In this document: one piece after another, positions 17,179-25,587 of the stretch
Layout of the letters: each line of letters starts with the position of its first letter
Numbering within the stretch: position 1 is the stretch's first letter
NCBI RefSeq assembly: GCF_040096075.1
Contig: NZ_JBBMFJ010000031.1
Coordinates: 1 to 43,631, forward strand
Length of the DNA: 43,631 bases
Source of the DNA: Brotaphodocola faecis
GTDB taxonomy: Bacteria; Bacillota; Clostridia; Lachnospirales; Lachnospiraceae
Direction of reading: 5' to 3'
Program-made: the position numbers and the translations under genes
The notes under the pieces: model-generated
The model's input: only the letters and a program-made list of their open reading frames with translations
Database searches by the model: none
What the model was told of the DNA's origin: nothing

Positions 17179-18603
17179 ATGGCAACATATTATGATCTGG
17201 TGATTATCGGAGCAGGGCCGGGCGGCTACACGGCGGCCATCAAAGGCGCATCCTTCGGCATGAAGGTGGCCGTGGTGGATGAGAACAAGCTGGGCGGCAT
17301 CTGCATCAACCGGGGCTGCATTCCCACCAAGGCGCTGCTGCACGCGTCCAACATTTTTTCCATGATGCAGCACGGGGATGAATTCGGTGTCTCTACCGAT
17401 TTTATCTCCTTCGATTTCGCAAAAATGCAGGATTACAAGAAGCGTTCTGTGCGCCGTTACCGGGGCGAGATCCAGAAGCTGTTTGATAAAAATAACATTA
17501 CTTTTATCAAAGGAAAGGCGACTATCCGCCGGGAAAAGACCATCGAAGTGGTGGGAGAGAACGGCAAGGAATATCTCCGGGCAAAGAATATCATTATCGC
17601 TACCGGTGCGAAGCCGATCATGCCGAACATTCCCGGCATCAATCTGCCGGGCGTTATCAACAGTGACCGTCTGCTGGCAGTGCCCACCTGGAATTATGAC
17701 CGCATTGTGATTATGGGCGGCGGTGTCATCGGTGTAGAGTTTGCTACCATTTTTCAGGCACTCTGCTCTAAGGTGACCATTGTAGAGAAAGGACCGCATC
17801 TGTTAGGTCCGATGGATGAGGAGGTCTCCGAAGCATTAAAGGAACAGCTCGTCAAGAAGGGCATTACTGTTTACTGCAATGCTATGGTAGAGGAAATCCA
17901 GCGGGAGGAAGGTCTGGTATGTACCGTGCGCCATCTGCTGACCGATGAGACGACCCAGATCAAGACCAATCAGGTCGTGGTAGCCGTGGGACGAACGCCT
18001 TACACGGAAGGTCTTCTTGGAGAGGATATGAGCCTGCAGATGGAGCATGGAAGACCGGTGGTAAATGCGGACTTTGAGACTAGCGAACCGGGAATCTATG
18101 CGATTGGAGATGTTTCTGCAAAAACACAACTGGCCCATGTGGCTATGGCGCAGGCAACCTACGTCATTGAAAATCTGGCGGGAAAGCCGCATACCATCCG
18201 TCTGGAGGCAGTGCCAAACGGCATGTTTGTCTCTCTGCCGATCGTGCCGAGCTGCATCTATACCGAGCCGGAGATTGCTACGGTTGGCCTCACGGAGGCG
18301 AAGGCCGGAGAACTTGGCATGAAAGTGCGCTGCGGCGTTTACGATATGGGAGAGAACGGCAAATCCATCATTGCCAGGGAGGAGCACGGCTTTATCCGCC
18401 TGATCTTTGAGGCATATTCCAATACCATTGTGGGGGCGCAAATGATGTGCCCACGCGCCACGGACATGATCGGAGAAATGGCTACGGCCATTGCAAACGG
18501 ACTGACTGCCGAGCAGCTTTCCCTGGCGATGCGTGCTCATCCAACCTACAGTGAAGGCATTGCGGCAGCTATTGAGGATGCCATGCGTCAGAATGAAAAG
18601 TGA
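17179..18603 (+). CDS. lpdA: Dihydrolipoyl dehydrogenase
   Basis: This 474-aa FAD-dependent disulfide oxidoreductase has the FAD-binding GAGPGGYTAA at the N terminus, redox-active C42 and C47 in GGICINRGCIPTKALLH, an NAD-binding MGGGVIGVEFA segment and the C-terminal HPTYSE (H454, E459) that completes the active site of the partner subunit. It reoxidises dihydrolipoamide in pyruvate-, branched-chain-, acetoin- or glycine-cleavage complexes, yet none of their other subunits is nearby. The ATG at 17179 is preferred over GTG 17152 because AAAGGA lies upstream and the protein then starts MATYYDLVIIG. pepP follows 10 bases after the stop, probably one transcript. Confidence 0.9.
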   Translation: MATYYDLVIIGAGPGGYTAAIKGASFGMKVAVVDENKLGGICINRGCIPTKALLHASNIFSMMQHGDEFGVSTDFISFDFAKMQDYKKRSVRRYRGEIQKLFDKNNITFIKGKATIRREKTIEVVGENGKEYLRAKNIIIATGAKPIMPNIPGINLPGVINSDRLLAVPTWNYDRIVIMGGGVIGVEFATIFQALCSKVTIVEKGPHLLGPMDEEVSEALKEQLVKKGITVYCNAMVEEIQREEGLVCTVRHLLTDETTQIKTNQVVVAVGRTPYTEGLLGEDMSLQMEHGRPVVNADFETSEPGIYAIGDVSAKTQLAHVAMAQATYVIENLAGKPHTIRLEAVPNGMFVSLPIVPSCIYTEPEIATVGLTEAKAGELGMKVRCGVYDMGENGKSIIAREEHGFIRLIFEAYSNTIVGAQMMCPRATDMIGEMATAIANGLTAEQLSLAMRAHPTYSEGIAAAIEDAMRQNEK

Positions 18604-18613
18604 GGATAATAAC

Positions 18614-20410
18614 ATGAACGAAATTACAGAGAGAATTGCGCGTCTCCGCAGACTGATGGAGACTTATCATATGGATGCCTATCTGGTGCCGACAGCAGAT
18701 TTCCATGAGTCGGAGTATGTGGGGGAGCATTTTGCATGCAGAAAGTACATCACCGGATTTACCGGTTCTGCGGGTATTTCCTTGATCATGAAGGACTGGG
18801 CCGGTCTGTGGACCGATGGCCGCTATTTCGTGCAGGCGGCAGCAGAGCTGAAGGACAGCGGCGTAGAACTTATGAAAATGGGCCAGCCGGGAGTTCCAAC
18901 CGTGGAGCAGTACCTGGCAGACCACATGCCGGAGCAGGGTGTGCTTGGCTTTGATGGCCGTGTCATCAACAGCAAGACCGGAGAAAGCTTACAGGAGCGT
19001 CTTTCCCGGAAGCAGGCATCCATCTGTTCCGAGCATGACCTGATCGGCGAAATCTGGGAAAACCGCCCGGAGCTTTCCGCAGAGCCGGTATGGATCCTGG
19101 AAGAAAAATACGCAGGACAGGCCGCTGCTGAGAAGATTAAAAACCTGCGCGAAGCCATGAAGAAGGCTTACGCGGATGTGCATATCATCACCACGCTGGA
19201 CGATATTGTCTGGCTGTTCAATATCCGTGGCAACGACATTCCGTGCAATCCGGTGGTGTTGTCTTACCTGATGGTAACCGGGGAGAACCTGTATTTCTAT
19301 GTGAATCCGCAGGTGATTTCGGATGAGGTGCGTGCTTACCTGGAATCTCTGGGCGTGTCCATCCGTCCGTACAATGACATTTACGCGGATGTGAAGGAGC
19401 TAAAAGACCATACCGTGCTTCTGGAGAAGAGCCGCGTGAACTTTGCCATTTATGAGAGCGTGCAGGCGCAGAATCAGATCATCGATCAGATGAATCCGAC
19501 TGTATATGCCAAGACTCAGAAAAATGCGACCGAGATTGAAAATATGAAGAAGGCTCACATCACCGATGGCGTGGTCATGACAAAATACATTTACTGGCTG
19601 AAGAAAAACATCGGCAAGATCCCGATGGATGAGTGCAGCGTGGCTGACCGTCTTGACCAGATGCGCCGGGAGCATGGAGCACTGGATATCAGCTTCAACA
19701 CAATCTCTGCATATGGGGAAAATGCGGCGCTGTGCCATTATCATGCCGTGCCAGAGCATTGCGCGAGCCTGCAGGCAAGAGGCCTGTACCTGGTAGATTC
19801 CGGCGGCCAGTATTACGAGGGAACCACCGACATCACCCGTACCATCGCCCTGGGACCGGTGACCGATGAGGAAAAAGAGCATTACACCCTGGTTCTGATG
19901 AGCATGCTGCGCCTGGGCCATGTGAAATTCCTGGAAGGCTGCAGCGGACTGAGCTTGGACTATGCAGCGAGAGAGCCGTTCTGGAAGCGCGGACTGGATT
20001 TTAATCATGGAACCGGTCATGGCGTGGGTTATCTGTTAAATGTACATGAGCGACCGATCGGCATCCGTTACCGTGTGGTTCCGGAGCGTCAGGAAAACAC
20101 GCCGTTTATGCCGGGTATGGTATGTTCCGATGAGCCGGGAATCTATATTGAAGGCAGCCATGGCATCCGTACAGAGAATCTGATTTATTGCAAGAAAGAT
20201 GAAAAGACCGACTATGGCCAGTTCTTAAGCTTTGAATATCTGACCTATGTGCCGATCGACCTGGAACCGGTGGATGTGTCTTTGATGGAAGAGCAGGATC
20301 TGGCATGGCTCAACGAGTACCACGCACAGGTATACGAAAAGATCGCGCCGCATCTGGACGCAGAAGAAGCGGCCTGGCTGAAAGAAGTCACCAGACCGCT
20401 GAGTAAATAA
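18614..20410 (+). CDS. pepP: Xaa-Pro aminopeptidase P family (M24B)
   Basis: This 598-aa cytosolic metallopeptidase removes N-terminal residues that precede proline. Two creatinase-like N domains (about 1-310) precede the pita-bread M24 domain. Metal ligands are visible in VDSGGQYYEGTTDITRT (two Asp), FNHGTGHGVGY (His), DEPGIYIEGSHGIRTEN (Glu) and SFEYLTYVPID (Glu). The length matches the three-domain aminopeptidase P type rather than short PepQ. Start ATG 18614 follows GTGAGGATAATAAC, 10 bases after lpdA. A longer in-frame opening overlapping lpdA is not supported. The gene converges on the ProX-like gene. Confidence 0.93.
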   Translation: MNEITERIARLRRLMETYHMDAYLVPTADFHESEYVGEHFACRKYITGFTGSAGISLIMKDWAGLWTDGRYFVQAAAELKDSGVELMKMGQPGVPTVEQYLADHMPEQGVLGFDGRVINSKTGESLQERLSRKQASICSEHDLIGEIWENRPELSAEPVWILEEKYAGQAAAEKIKNLREAMKKAYADVHIITTLDDIVWLFNIRGNDIPCNPVVLSYLMVTGENLYFYVNPQVISDEVRAYLESLGVSIRPYNDIYADVKELKDHTVLLEKSRVNFAIYESVQAQNQIIDQMNPTVYAKTQKNATEIENMKKAHITDGVVMTKYIYWLKKNIGKIPMDECSVADRLDQMRREHGALDISFNTISAYGENAALCHYHAVPEHCASLQARGLYLVDSGGQYYEGTTDITRTIALGPVTDEEKEHYTLVLMSMLRLGHVKFLEGCSGLSLDYAAREPFWKRGLDFNHGTGHGVGYLLNVHERPIGIRYRVVPERQENTPFMPGMVCSDEPGIYIEGSHGIRTENLIYCKKDEKTDYGQFLSFEYLTYVPIDLEPVDVSLMEEQDLAWLNEYHAQVYEKIAPHLDAEEAAWLKEVTRPLSK

Positions 20411-20421
20411 GAAATGAGTAA

Positions 20422-20502
20422 CTGGTTCCATGGCAGAAACTGTGCGCAGGCAGTCCGGACATCGGATTTGGCCATTTATCTGCAGTTCTGACATGGAATC
20501 AG
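20422..20502. repeat. Imperfect inverted repeat between convergent genes
   Basis: 20422-20442 and 20483-20502 are imperfect inverted copies (CTGGTTCCATG and CATGGAATCAG cores, about 20 bases each). They sit between the stops of pepP and the ProX-like gene. There is no poly-T, so if it acts as a terminator it is not a typical intrinsic one. Confidence 0.5.
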
Positions 20503-20503
20503 A

Positions 20504-21124
20504 TCAGTCTTCCCATGGAAGATTGACGATCGTATATTCATGATGGACTGCCGGGAGAAACTTCTCCAGAATGTCCTTCGTGTAAAGCTTTAAGCTGGAG
20601 GTGTTGATGCATGGATGACAGCCCACAAAGGTGTGGTGGTCGATCACATCCTGGTCGATGAGCAGCCGCACACGGTTATTCTTGTCATTCATCAGCCCCA
20701 GCACGCTGACAGAACCCGGCGTGATATCCAGAAATTCCTCCATGAATTCCGAGCTTGCAAAGGAAAGGCGGGCGCTTCCAATCTGTTTGGAAAGCTTCGC
20801 CGTCTTAAACTTCTTGTGACCCGGCATCATGAGCATGTAAAAATCGGTTTTCTGGGCATTGCAGAGGAACAGGTTCTTGCAGATCTCAATGTCCAGCCGG
20901 ACATCCACGTCATGGCAGGCGTCAATGGTGGCGGTGGCATCGTGATCCAGCCGCCAGTAAGGAATCTGGAGCTCATCTAACAGGTCATAGGTGCGGATCT
21001 CCTTCTCCAGCCGCCCGGAGCAGTCCGTCGGACGCCCGGTGTAGAGAACCGGATCCATATAAAAAGAATCCTCGCCGGTGTGTAACGCACCGGCTTGTGT
21101 GTTGTTATCGGATGTATGGGACAT
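20504..21124 (-). CDS. YbaK/ProX-type prolyl-tRNA editing domain protein
   Basis: This 206-aa soluble protein has the YbaK/aaRS-associated deacylase fold, including IPYWRLDHDATATIDAC, a KLSKQIGSARLSFAS segment with the conserved catalytic Lys region, and LLIDQDVIDHHTFVGCHP near the C terminus. The family hydrolyses mischarged tRNA, for ProX Ala-tRNA(Pro), in trans. Start ATG 21124 has CAGGAGG about 8 bases upstream; an ATG 72 bases earlier lacks support. It is divergent from rlmD and converges on pepP. Ala-tRNA(Pro) as substrate is inferred from the family. Confidence 0.88.
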   Translation of the reverse strand: MSHTSDNNTQAGALHTGEDSFYMDPVLYTGRPTDCSGRLEKEIRTYDLLDELQIPYWRLDHDATATIDACHDVDVRLDIEICKNLFLCNAQKTDFYMLMMPGHKKFKTAKLSKQIGSARLSFASSEFMEEFLDITPGSVSVLGLMNDKNNRVRLLIDQDVIDHHTFVGCHPCINTSSLKLYTKDILEKFLPAVHHEYTIVNLPWED

Positions 21125-21210
21125 AAGGGTTCCTCCTGAAGGTATGTAATCGTATTTTTTGGCGGGTTCCGAGGTCAGAAATCTTCCTGCAAGCAAGCTT
21201 GCGTCAGATT

Positions 21211-21240
21211 TTGACTTTGGAACCCTGGTATCATTATATT
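21211..21240 (+). promoter_or_regulatory. Sigma-A promoter of rlmD
   Basis: TTGACT (21211-21216) and TATATT (21235-21240) are separated by 18 bases. The start of transcription would be near 21247, which rules out the open frame's earliest TTG at 21199 as the start codon. Confidence 0.7.
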
Positions 21241-21279
21241 ATAAATATTTTAAAGAAAAAGACAAGGGGCTTGAATACT

Positions 21280-22827
21280 GTGAAACAGGATAGAAATGTA
21301 AGAAAAGAAAATTGGAAGAAGAAACCGGCTGCCGGAAAGCAGGGACGGAGTCTGGACGATAAATTTGAAGAGTGGGTTGGAGAGAAGCAGGTGAAAAAGG
21401 CCGGAAAATCTTCTGAGCAGAAAACAGACCAGAAAGAGGCTTGGAGCCGGGCTAGGAAGAAAGATGGCAAGGATGCAGATCAGAAATCAGCGCGGGATTT
21501 TGCTTGTGGAAAAGTTGAAAAATTCGGAAAAGCAGATGGAAAGTCTGTGCAGAAGAGTTTCGGAAAATCTGCCCGTAAGGATACTATGAACTTCGGCAAA
21601 AAATCAGAACCGAAGCGTGGATTTGGCGATTCCCCGAAATCAGGAAAACTTCAGTCTGCAGCAGAAGAGAAAAAGGCACCAAAGAAGAAAGGTCTGTGCC
21701 CGGTGGCGCACCGCTGCGGCGGATGCCAGTATCTGGACATGCCATACGCAGAACAGCTTCAGATGAAACAGAGCCAGATGCAGAAGCTTCTTGGAAATTA
21801 CTGCAAAGTGCACGGTATCAAAGGCATGGACGATCCCTTCCATTATCGCAACAAGGTGCACGCCGTATTCGGCTACCGCAAAGGCGAAGCCATCTCCGGC
21901 GTTTACGAAGAGAAAACCCACAACATCGTTCCGGTGGAAACCTGCATGATCGAAGACCAGAAAGCAGACGAGATCATCGGCACCATCCGCGGTATGCTGA
22001 AATCCTTCAAGATCCGCACCTACGATGAAGATACCGGCTACGGCCTGCTGCGCCACGTGCTGGTTCGCCGTGGCTTCACCAGCGGCCAGATCATGGTCGT
22101 GCTGGTTACCGCATCCCCGGTATTCCCGTCCAAGAACAACTTTGTCAAAGCCCTGCGCCAGAAACACCCGGAGATTACTACCATTGTCCAGAACATCAAC
22201 AATCGCGGCACCAGCATGGTACTGGGGGATAAAGAACATGTTCTGTTCGGCAAAGGCTACATTGAAGATGAACTGTGCGGCTGCAAATTCCGCATCTCCC
22301 CGAAATCCTTCTACCAGGTCAACCCAGTCCAGACTGAGTACCTGTACGGCAAAGCCATCGAACTGGCCGGCCTGACCGGCAACGAGCGCGTGCTGGACGC
22401 CTACTGCGGAATCGGCACCATCGGCATCATCGCCGCGTCCAAAGCCAAAGAAGTCATCGGTGTAGAACTGAACGCCGATGCTGTCCGCGATGCCGTCCAG
22501 AATGCCAAGTGCAACGAAGTCAAAAACATCCGCTTCTACTGCAATGACGCTACCGAATTCATGATGCAGATGGCTGAATCCGGCGACACTGTAGACGTCG
22601 TCCTTATGGACCCGCCAAGAGCCGGAAGCACTGAGGCGTTTATTAAGGCCGTGGCAGCAGTGAAAGCAAAAACCGTGATCTATGTGTCCTGCGGTCCTGA
22701 TACACTGGCAAGAGACCTGGGCGTGTTTAAGAAGATGGGGTATCAGGCTGAAGGGGCCTGGCCGGTGGATATGTTTCCGGAAACGGGACATTGTGAAGTG
22801 ATTTGTTGTTTGGAGAGGAAAGTCTGA
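21280..22827 (+). CDS. rlmD: 23S rRNA (uracil-5-)-methyltransferase RlmD/RumA family
   Basis: This 515-aa enzyme methylates a uridine of 23S rRNA (U1939 in E. coli numbering for RlmD) using SAM. Cysteines C140, C146 and C149 (CPVAHRCGGC) form part of the Fe-S site. The catalytic core shows FYQVNPVQTEYLYG, VLDAYCGIGTIGI, MDPPRAGS and the YVSCGPDTLARDL nucleophile motif. A Lys/Gly/Ser/Arg-rich extension of about 135 residues precedes the core. It has no recognised fold, is probably disordered, and is absent from E. coli RlmD. The GTG at 21280, 10 bases after AAGGGG, is the best start and agrees with the promoter. The U747 or U1939 target cannot be told apart here. The AT-rich island begins right after its stop. 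Confidence 0.9.
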   Translation: MKQDRNVRKENWKKKPAAGKQGRSLDDKFEEWVGEKQVKKAGKSSEQKTDQKEAWSRARKKDGKDADQKSARDFACGKVEKFGKADGKSVQKSFGKSARKDTMNFGKKSEPKRGFGDSPKSGKLQSAAEEKKAPKKKGLCPVAHRCGGCQYLDMPYAEQLQMKQSQMQKLLGNYCKVHGIKGMDDPFHYRNKVHAVFGYRKGEAISGVYEEKTHNIVPVETCMIEDQKADEIIGTIRGMLKSFKIRTYDEDTGYGLLRHVLVRRGFTSGQIMVVLVTASPVFPSKNNFVKALRQKHPEITTIVQNINNRGTSMVLGDKEHVLFGKGYIEDELCGCKFRISPKSFYQVNPVQTEYLYGKAIELAGLTGNERVLDAYCGIGTIGIIAASKAKEVIGVELNADAVRDAVQNAKCNEVKNIRFYCNDATEFMMQMAESGDTVDVVLMDPPRAGSTEAFIKAVAAVKAKTVIYVSCGPDTLARDLGVFKKMGYQAEGAWPVDMFPETGHCEVICCLERKV

Positions 22828-22906
22828 TAAGGTTAAAGGTTTTTGTGGTTTTAAGAAAATTGAGAAAGAATGTTTTTCATAAAAATGAAGGTGCTTGGGA
22901 GGAAAA

Positions 22907-23929
22907 ATGGAAAATTACGGAACATGTCCTGTGTGCGGAGCTAAAGCATATATTCAACAATCAATGGATCCTGTCAAATTTTTTTATTCATGTCCGATTT
23001 GTGGTAGATATGAGTATTATGTACGATTGACAGAATTAGAAAAATTCAATTTGAATCATTTGAGTTCATATCTACTGTATAATGGATTTAAGGAAAGTAT
23101 GAACGAATACAGATATTTTACTACTATGAGTAAAGAACGCTGTGATGAGTATAATATAAAGTTTAGACATGGAGATGTTACATATGGACATCCAGTCAGA
23201 TTGGAAAATGAAAATGTAGAAAATTGGTATCCGAAAACTTTTTCAGAAAAAGTGGATAATATTTTGCTTTATTTAAATTCTCGTATTATGCATATGGGGG
23301 AATATGTAAAATTATCAAAAGAAGAAATGATTAGTTGCTTTTTTGTTGATAGGTATGATTATAAAGATGGAAATTGCGCAAAAAGAACAGACACTGAAAT
23401 ACAAGCACAGCAGAATTATATATTAAACTTTTTAGTTAGTAGAAATTATATTTTATCACCACAGTCATGGGCAGGGGGAGAAAACGAGAGACCCGTTACA
23501 TTGTCACCGGAGGGTTATGACAGAATCGATTCTATTCAAAAGAATATGGTGGATGGCAAAAAGGTTTTAGTTGCTATGAAATTTGGAGAGGATACTCAAA
23601 AACTGAGAGAAATGATACGCCAAGGTATAACATTAGCTGGTTATGTGGCAATTTTTATTGATGAAGTGGAACATAATGATTTTATAACACCAGAGTTATT
23701 AAAATATATAAAAGATAGTAAATTTATTGTAGCGGATTTATCGCATCAAAATAATGGAGCGTATTCTGAAGAAGGGTATGCGATGGGTTTAGGAAAGCCT
23801 GTGATTCAATTATGCAAAAAAGATGTGAAATTACATTTTGACATAGCACAGAAGAATACAATTATTTGGAAAACAGAAGAGGAAATTCCGGAAAGATTAA
23901 AAAATCGAATAATAGCAACTATTGATTAG
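22907..23929 (+). CDS. Zinc-ribbon protein with nucleoside deoxyribosyltransferase/TIR-like domain
   Basis: This 340-aa protein opens with a zinc ribbon: CPVC (C7, C10) and CPIC (C29, C32). A middle region without a recognised fold (about 40-215) is followed by a C-terminal Rossmann-like domain (KVLVAMKFGED, FIVADLSHQNNGAY, SEEGYAMGLGKPVIQLC). The last pattern resembles nucleoside 2-deoxyribosyltransferase, a relative of TIR NADases, with E288/E289 as candidate catalytic residues. ATG 22907 follows GGGAGG; an in-frame TTG 12 bases earlier is part of the ribosome site. It is the first gene of the island, upstream of the restriction-type genes, so a nucleotide- or NAD-related defence role is an inference only. 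Confidence 0.75.
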   Translation: MENYGTCPVCGAKAYIQQSMDPVKFFYSCPICGRYEYYVRLTELEKFNLNHLSSYLLYNGFKESMNEYRYFTTMSKERCDEYNIKFRHGDVTYGHPVRLENENVENWYPKTFSEKVDNILLYLNSRIMHMGEYVKLSKEEMISCFFVDRYDYKDGNCAKRTDTEIQAQQNYILNFLVSRNYILSPQSWAGGENERPVTLSPEGYDRIDSIQKNMVDGKKVLVAMKFGEDTQKLREMIRQGITLAGYVAIFIDEVEHNDFITPELLKYIKDSKFIVADLSHQNNGAYSEEGYAMGLGKPVIQLCKKDVKLHFDIAQKNTIIWKTEEEIPERLKNRIIATID

Positions 23930-24037
23930 AGTGTACAGGGGGAATTTGAAAGCAACAATTTATTATTGATTTTTAAGATTATTTGTGATAGCCTTATAAA
24001 CATTAATCATAAGTTGTGCTAGAAATATGGGGTGAAA

Positions 24038-24274
24038 ATGTCTATTAGTTATAGAGTGATTTGGAAGTTACTTGTTGATAGGGATATAAAGAAAGATTTG
24101 CGTTTTAACTCGAAAATCAGCACAAATGTTCTTGCTAAATCAGGAAAGAATGACAAGGTAACCATGGACGTTTTGGAAAAAATATGTATTACTTTGAGTT
24201 ATGATGTTGGTGATATTATGGAAAAAATGAATTATATAATTGCATTAAACAGTAACGGTGAAGGAGAAGTGTGA
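24038..24274 (+). CDS. Small XRE-like HTH regulator, possible R-M controller
   Basis: This 78-aa protein has a Cro/C1-type helix-turn-helix (ISYRVIWKLLVDRDIKKDLR...STNVLAKSGKNDKVTMDVLEKICITL) with the ending DVGDIMEKM common to small Firmicute XRE regulators. The start ATG 24038 follows GGGG, and an in-frame GTG at 24032 is a weaker alternative. Its stop lies 2 bases before the following methyltransferase ATG and overlaps that gene's possible GTG start, so the two are tightly linked. Controller proteins of restriction-modification loci are of this kind and set the order in which methylase and nuclease are expressed, but no C-box was found with confidence. Confidence 0.8.
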   Translation: MSISYRVIWKLLVDRDIKKDLRFNSKISTNVLAKSGKNDKVTMDVLEKICITLSYDVGDIMEKMNYIIALNSNGEGEV

Positions 24275-24276
24275 CG

Positions 24277-25587
24277 ATGAAAATCTCTTTGATAATGGAT
24301 GTTCTTGCTGATAAAAGTAAGTGGGGATGCATGGATTTAAGGGGGGAAAAAAGAGATTTTATCAAAATGATTCAGAAATCTTTGACTTCTTTTTCGCCTG
24401 TATCGCCAAATACATTTGCTAATAATCCAATACAGTTAATTGATTTTTTCTGCGGTGCAGGAGGAACTTCTCTTGGGTTTGCAGCAGTAAACTCTATTTT
24501 GCCTGCGTTCAAAATGTTGGGTGGATGTGATATAAATAAAGTTTCGGCAACCACTTATAGTTACAATTATGGCACTCCGTTGATCCATGAAGATATAACA
24601 AAACTAGCTTATGAGGATGGGGCATTGGAGGCGTGTCTTACAAAAATTGGTTATGATCCAGGGGCACCGACAGTATTGATTGGCTGTGCTCCATGCCAAG
24701 GCTTTTCTTCTCATAGAAAAAAGCATTGGCATGAAGAAGACGATATAAGAAACAGTTTAATTATGGCTTTTGCTGAAATCGTGAAAAAACTTCAGCCGGA
24801 AGTTATTATAATGGAAAATGTTCCAGAATTTCTTTCGCAGAGATATTGGAAATATTTTTCCTCTGCAAAAAAAATATATGAAGAGAATGGTTACATAGTT
24901 AGAGCAAGCATCTTTAATGCAGCATCTTTTGGAGTACCGCAAGAACGTTTTCGCTCTATTATTATGGGGATGAAAAAAGAGTTCGTTTTGCCAGAAGGAT
25001 ATTTGCAGCCCGGAGAGTATAGAACGGTTCGTGATGCCATTTCACATTTGCCAGTGGTGTCAGCTGGGGTGGCAGCGTCAAATGACCCAATGCATAAAAG
25101 TGCAGCGCATAAGCAAAGTACAATAGATATTATTCGTCAGGTGCCTCATGATGGCGGCAACCGGCCTGCAGGTGTTGGACCTGAGTGTTTGAATAAAACT
25201 AAGGGCTTTTCTGATGTTTATGGACGGTTATATTGGGATCGGCCATCAATTACAATAACACATTATGCTAGAAATCCTGCAAGTGGAAGATATATTCACC
25301 CGGAGCAGGATCGAGGTTTGACAGCACGAGAGGCTGCGATTCTTCAAAGTTTTCCAGATGGTTTTGTATTTACTGGAAAATCTGATGATATATATAGGCA
25401 AATTGGAGAGGCTGTGCCTCCAATGCTTTCATCAGCAGTTGCAGCGAATGTTCTTATTGAACTTTTATCGGCAATACCAACAGAAGAAGAAATTAGTAGT
25501 AGTCCAAGTTCCATTGTTGAACCTGTGAGTAGTTCTTATTCTAGCGTTATTGCAGGAATAAAAACTAGAAAAAAGGCAGGAAGATAA
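24277..25587 (+). CDS. C5-cytosine DNA methyltransferase (first of tandem pair)
   Basis: This 436-aa enzyme has motif I FFCGAGGTSLGF, catalytic motif IV GCAPCQGFS with C140, motif VI MENVPEF, motif VIII PQERFRS and motif X GEAVPPMLS near the C terminus. It has an N-terminal extension of about 50 residues before motif I. It transfers methyl from SAM to cytosine C5. ATG 24277 has AAGGAG 10 bases upstream; GTG 24271 is an alternative. The next methyltransferase starts on the base after its stop. The Ser-rich tail beyond motif X (about 400-436) is unusual but short. Confidence 0.93.
   Translation: MKISLIMDVLADKSKWGCMDLRGEKRDFIKMIQKSLTSFSPVSPNTFANNPIQLIDFFCGAGGTSLGFAAVNSILPAFKMLGGCDINKVSATTYSYNYGTPLIHEDITKLAYEDGALEACLTKIGYDPGAPTVLIGCAPCQGFSSHRKKHWHEEDDIRNSLIMAFAEIVKKLQPEVIIMENVPEFLSQRYWKYFSSAKKIYEENGYIVRASIFNAASFGVPQERFRSIIMGMKKEFVLPEGYLQPGEYRTVRDAISHLPVVSAGVAASNDPMHKSAAHKQSTIDIIRQVPHDGGNRPAGVGPECLNKTKGFSDVYGRLYWDRPSITITHYARNPASGRYIHPEQDRGLTAREAAILQSFPDGFVFTGKSDDIYRQIGEAVPPMLSSAVAANVLIELLSAIPTEEEISSSPSSIVEPVSSSYSSVIAGIKTRKKAGR

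Noticed and set aside
21199..21279. Upstream TTG start for rlmD
   Set aside because: It lies upstream of the -35/-10 pair at 21211-21240. GTG 21280 has AAGGGG at suitable spacing.
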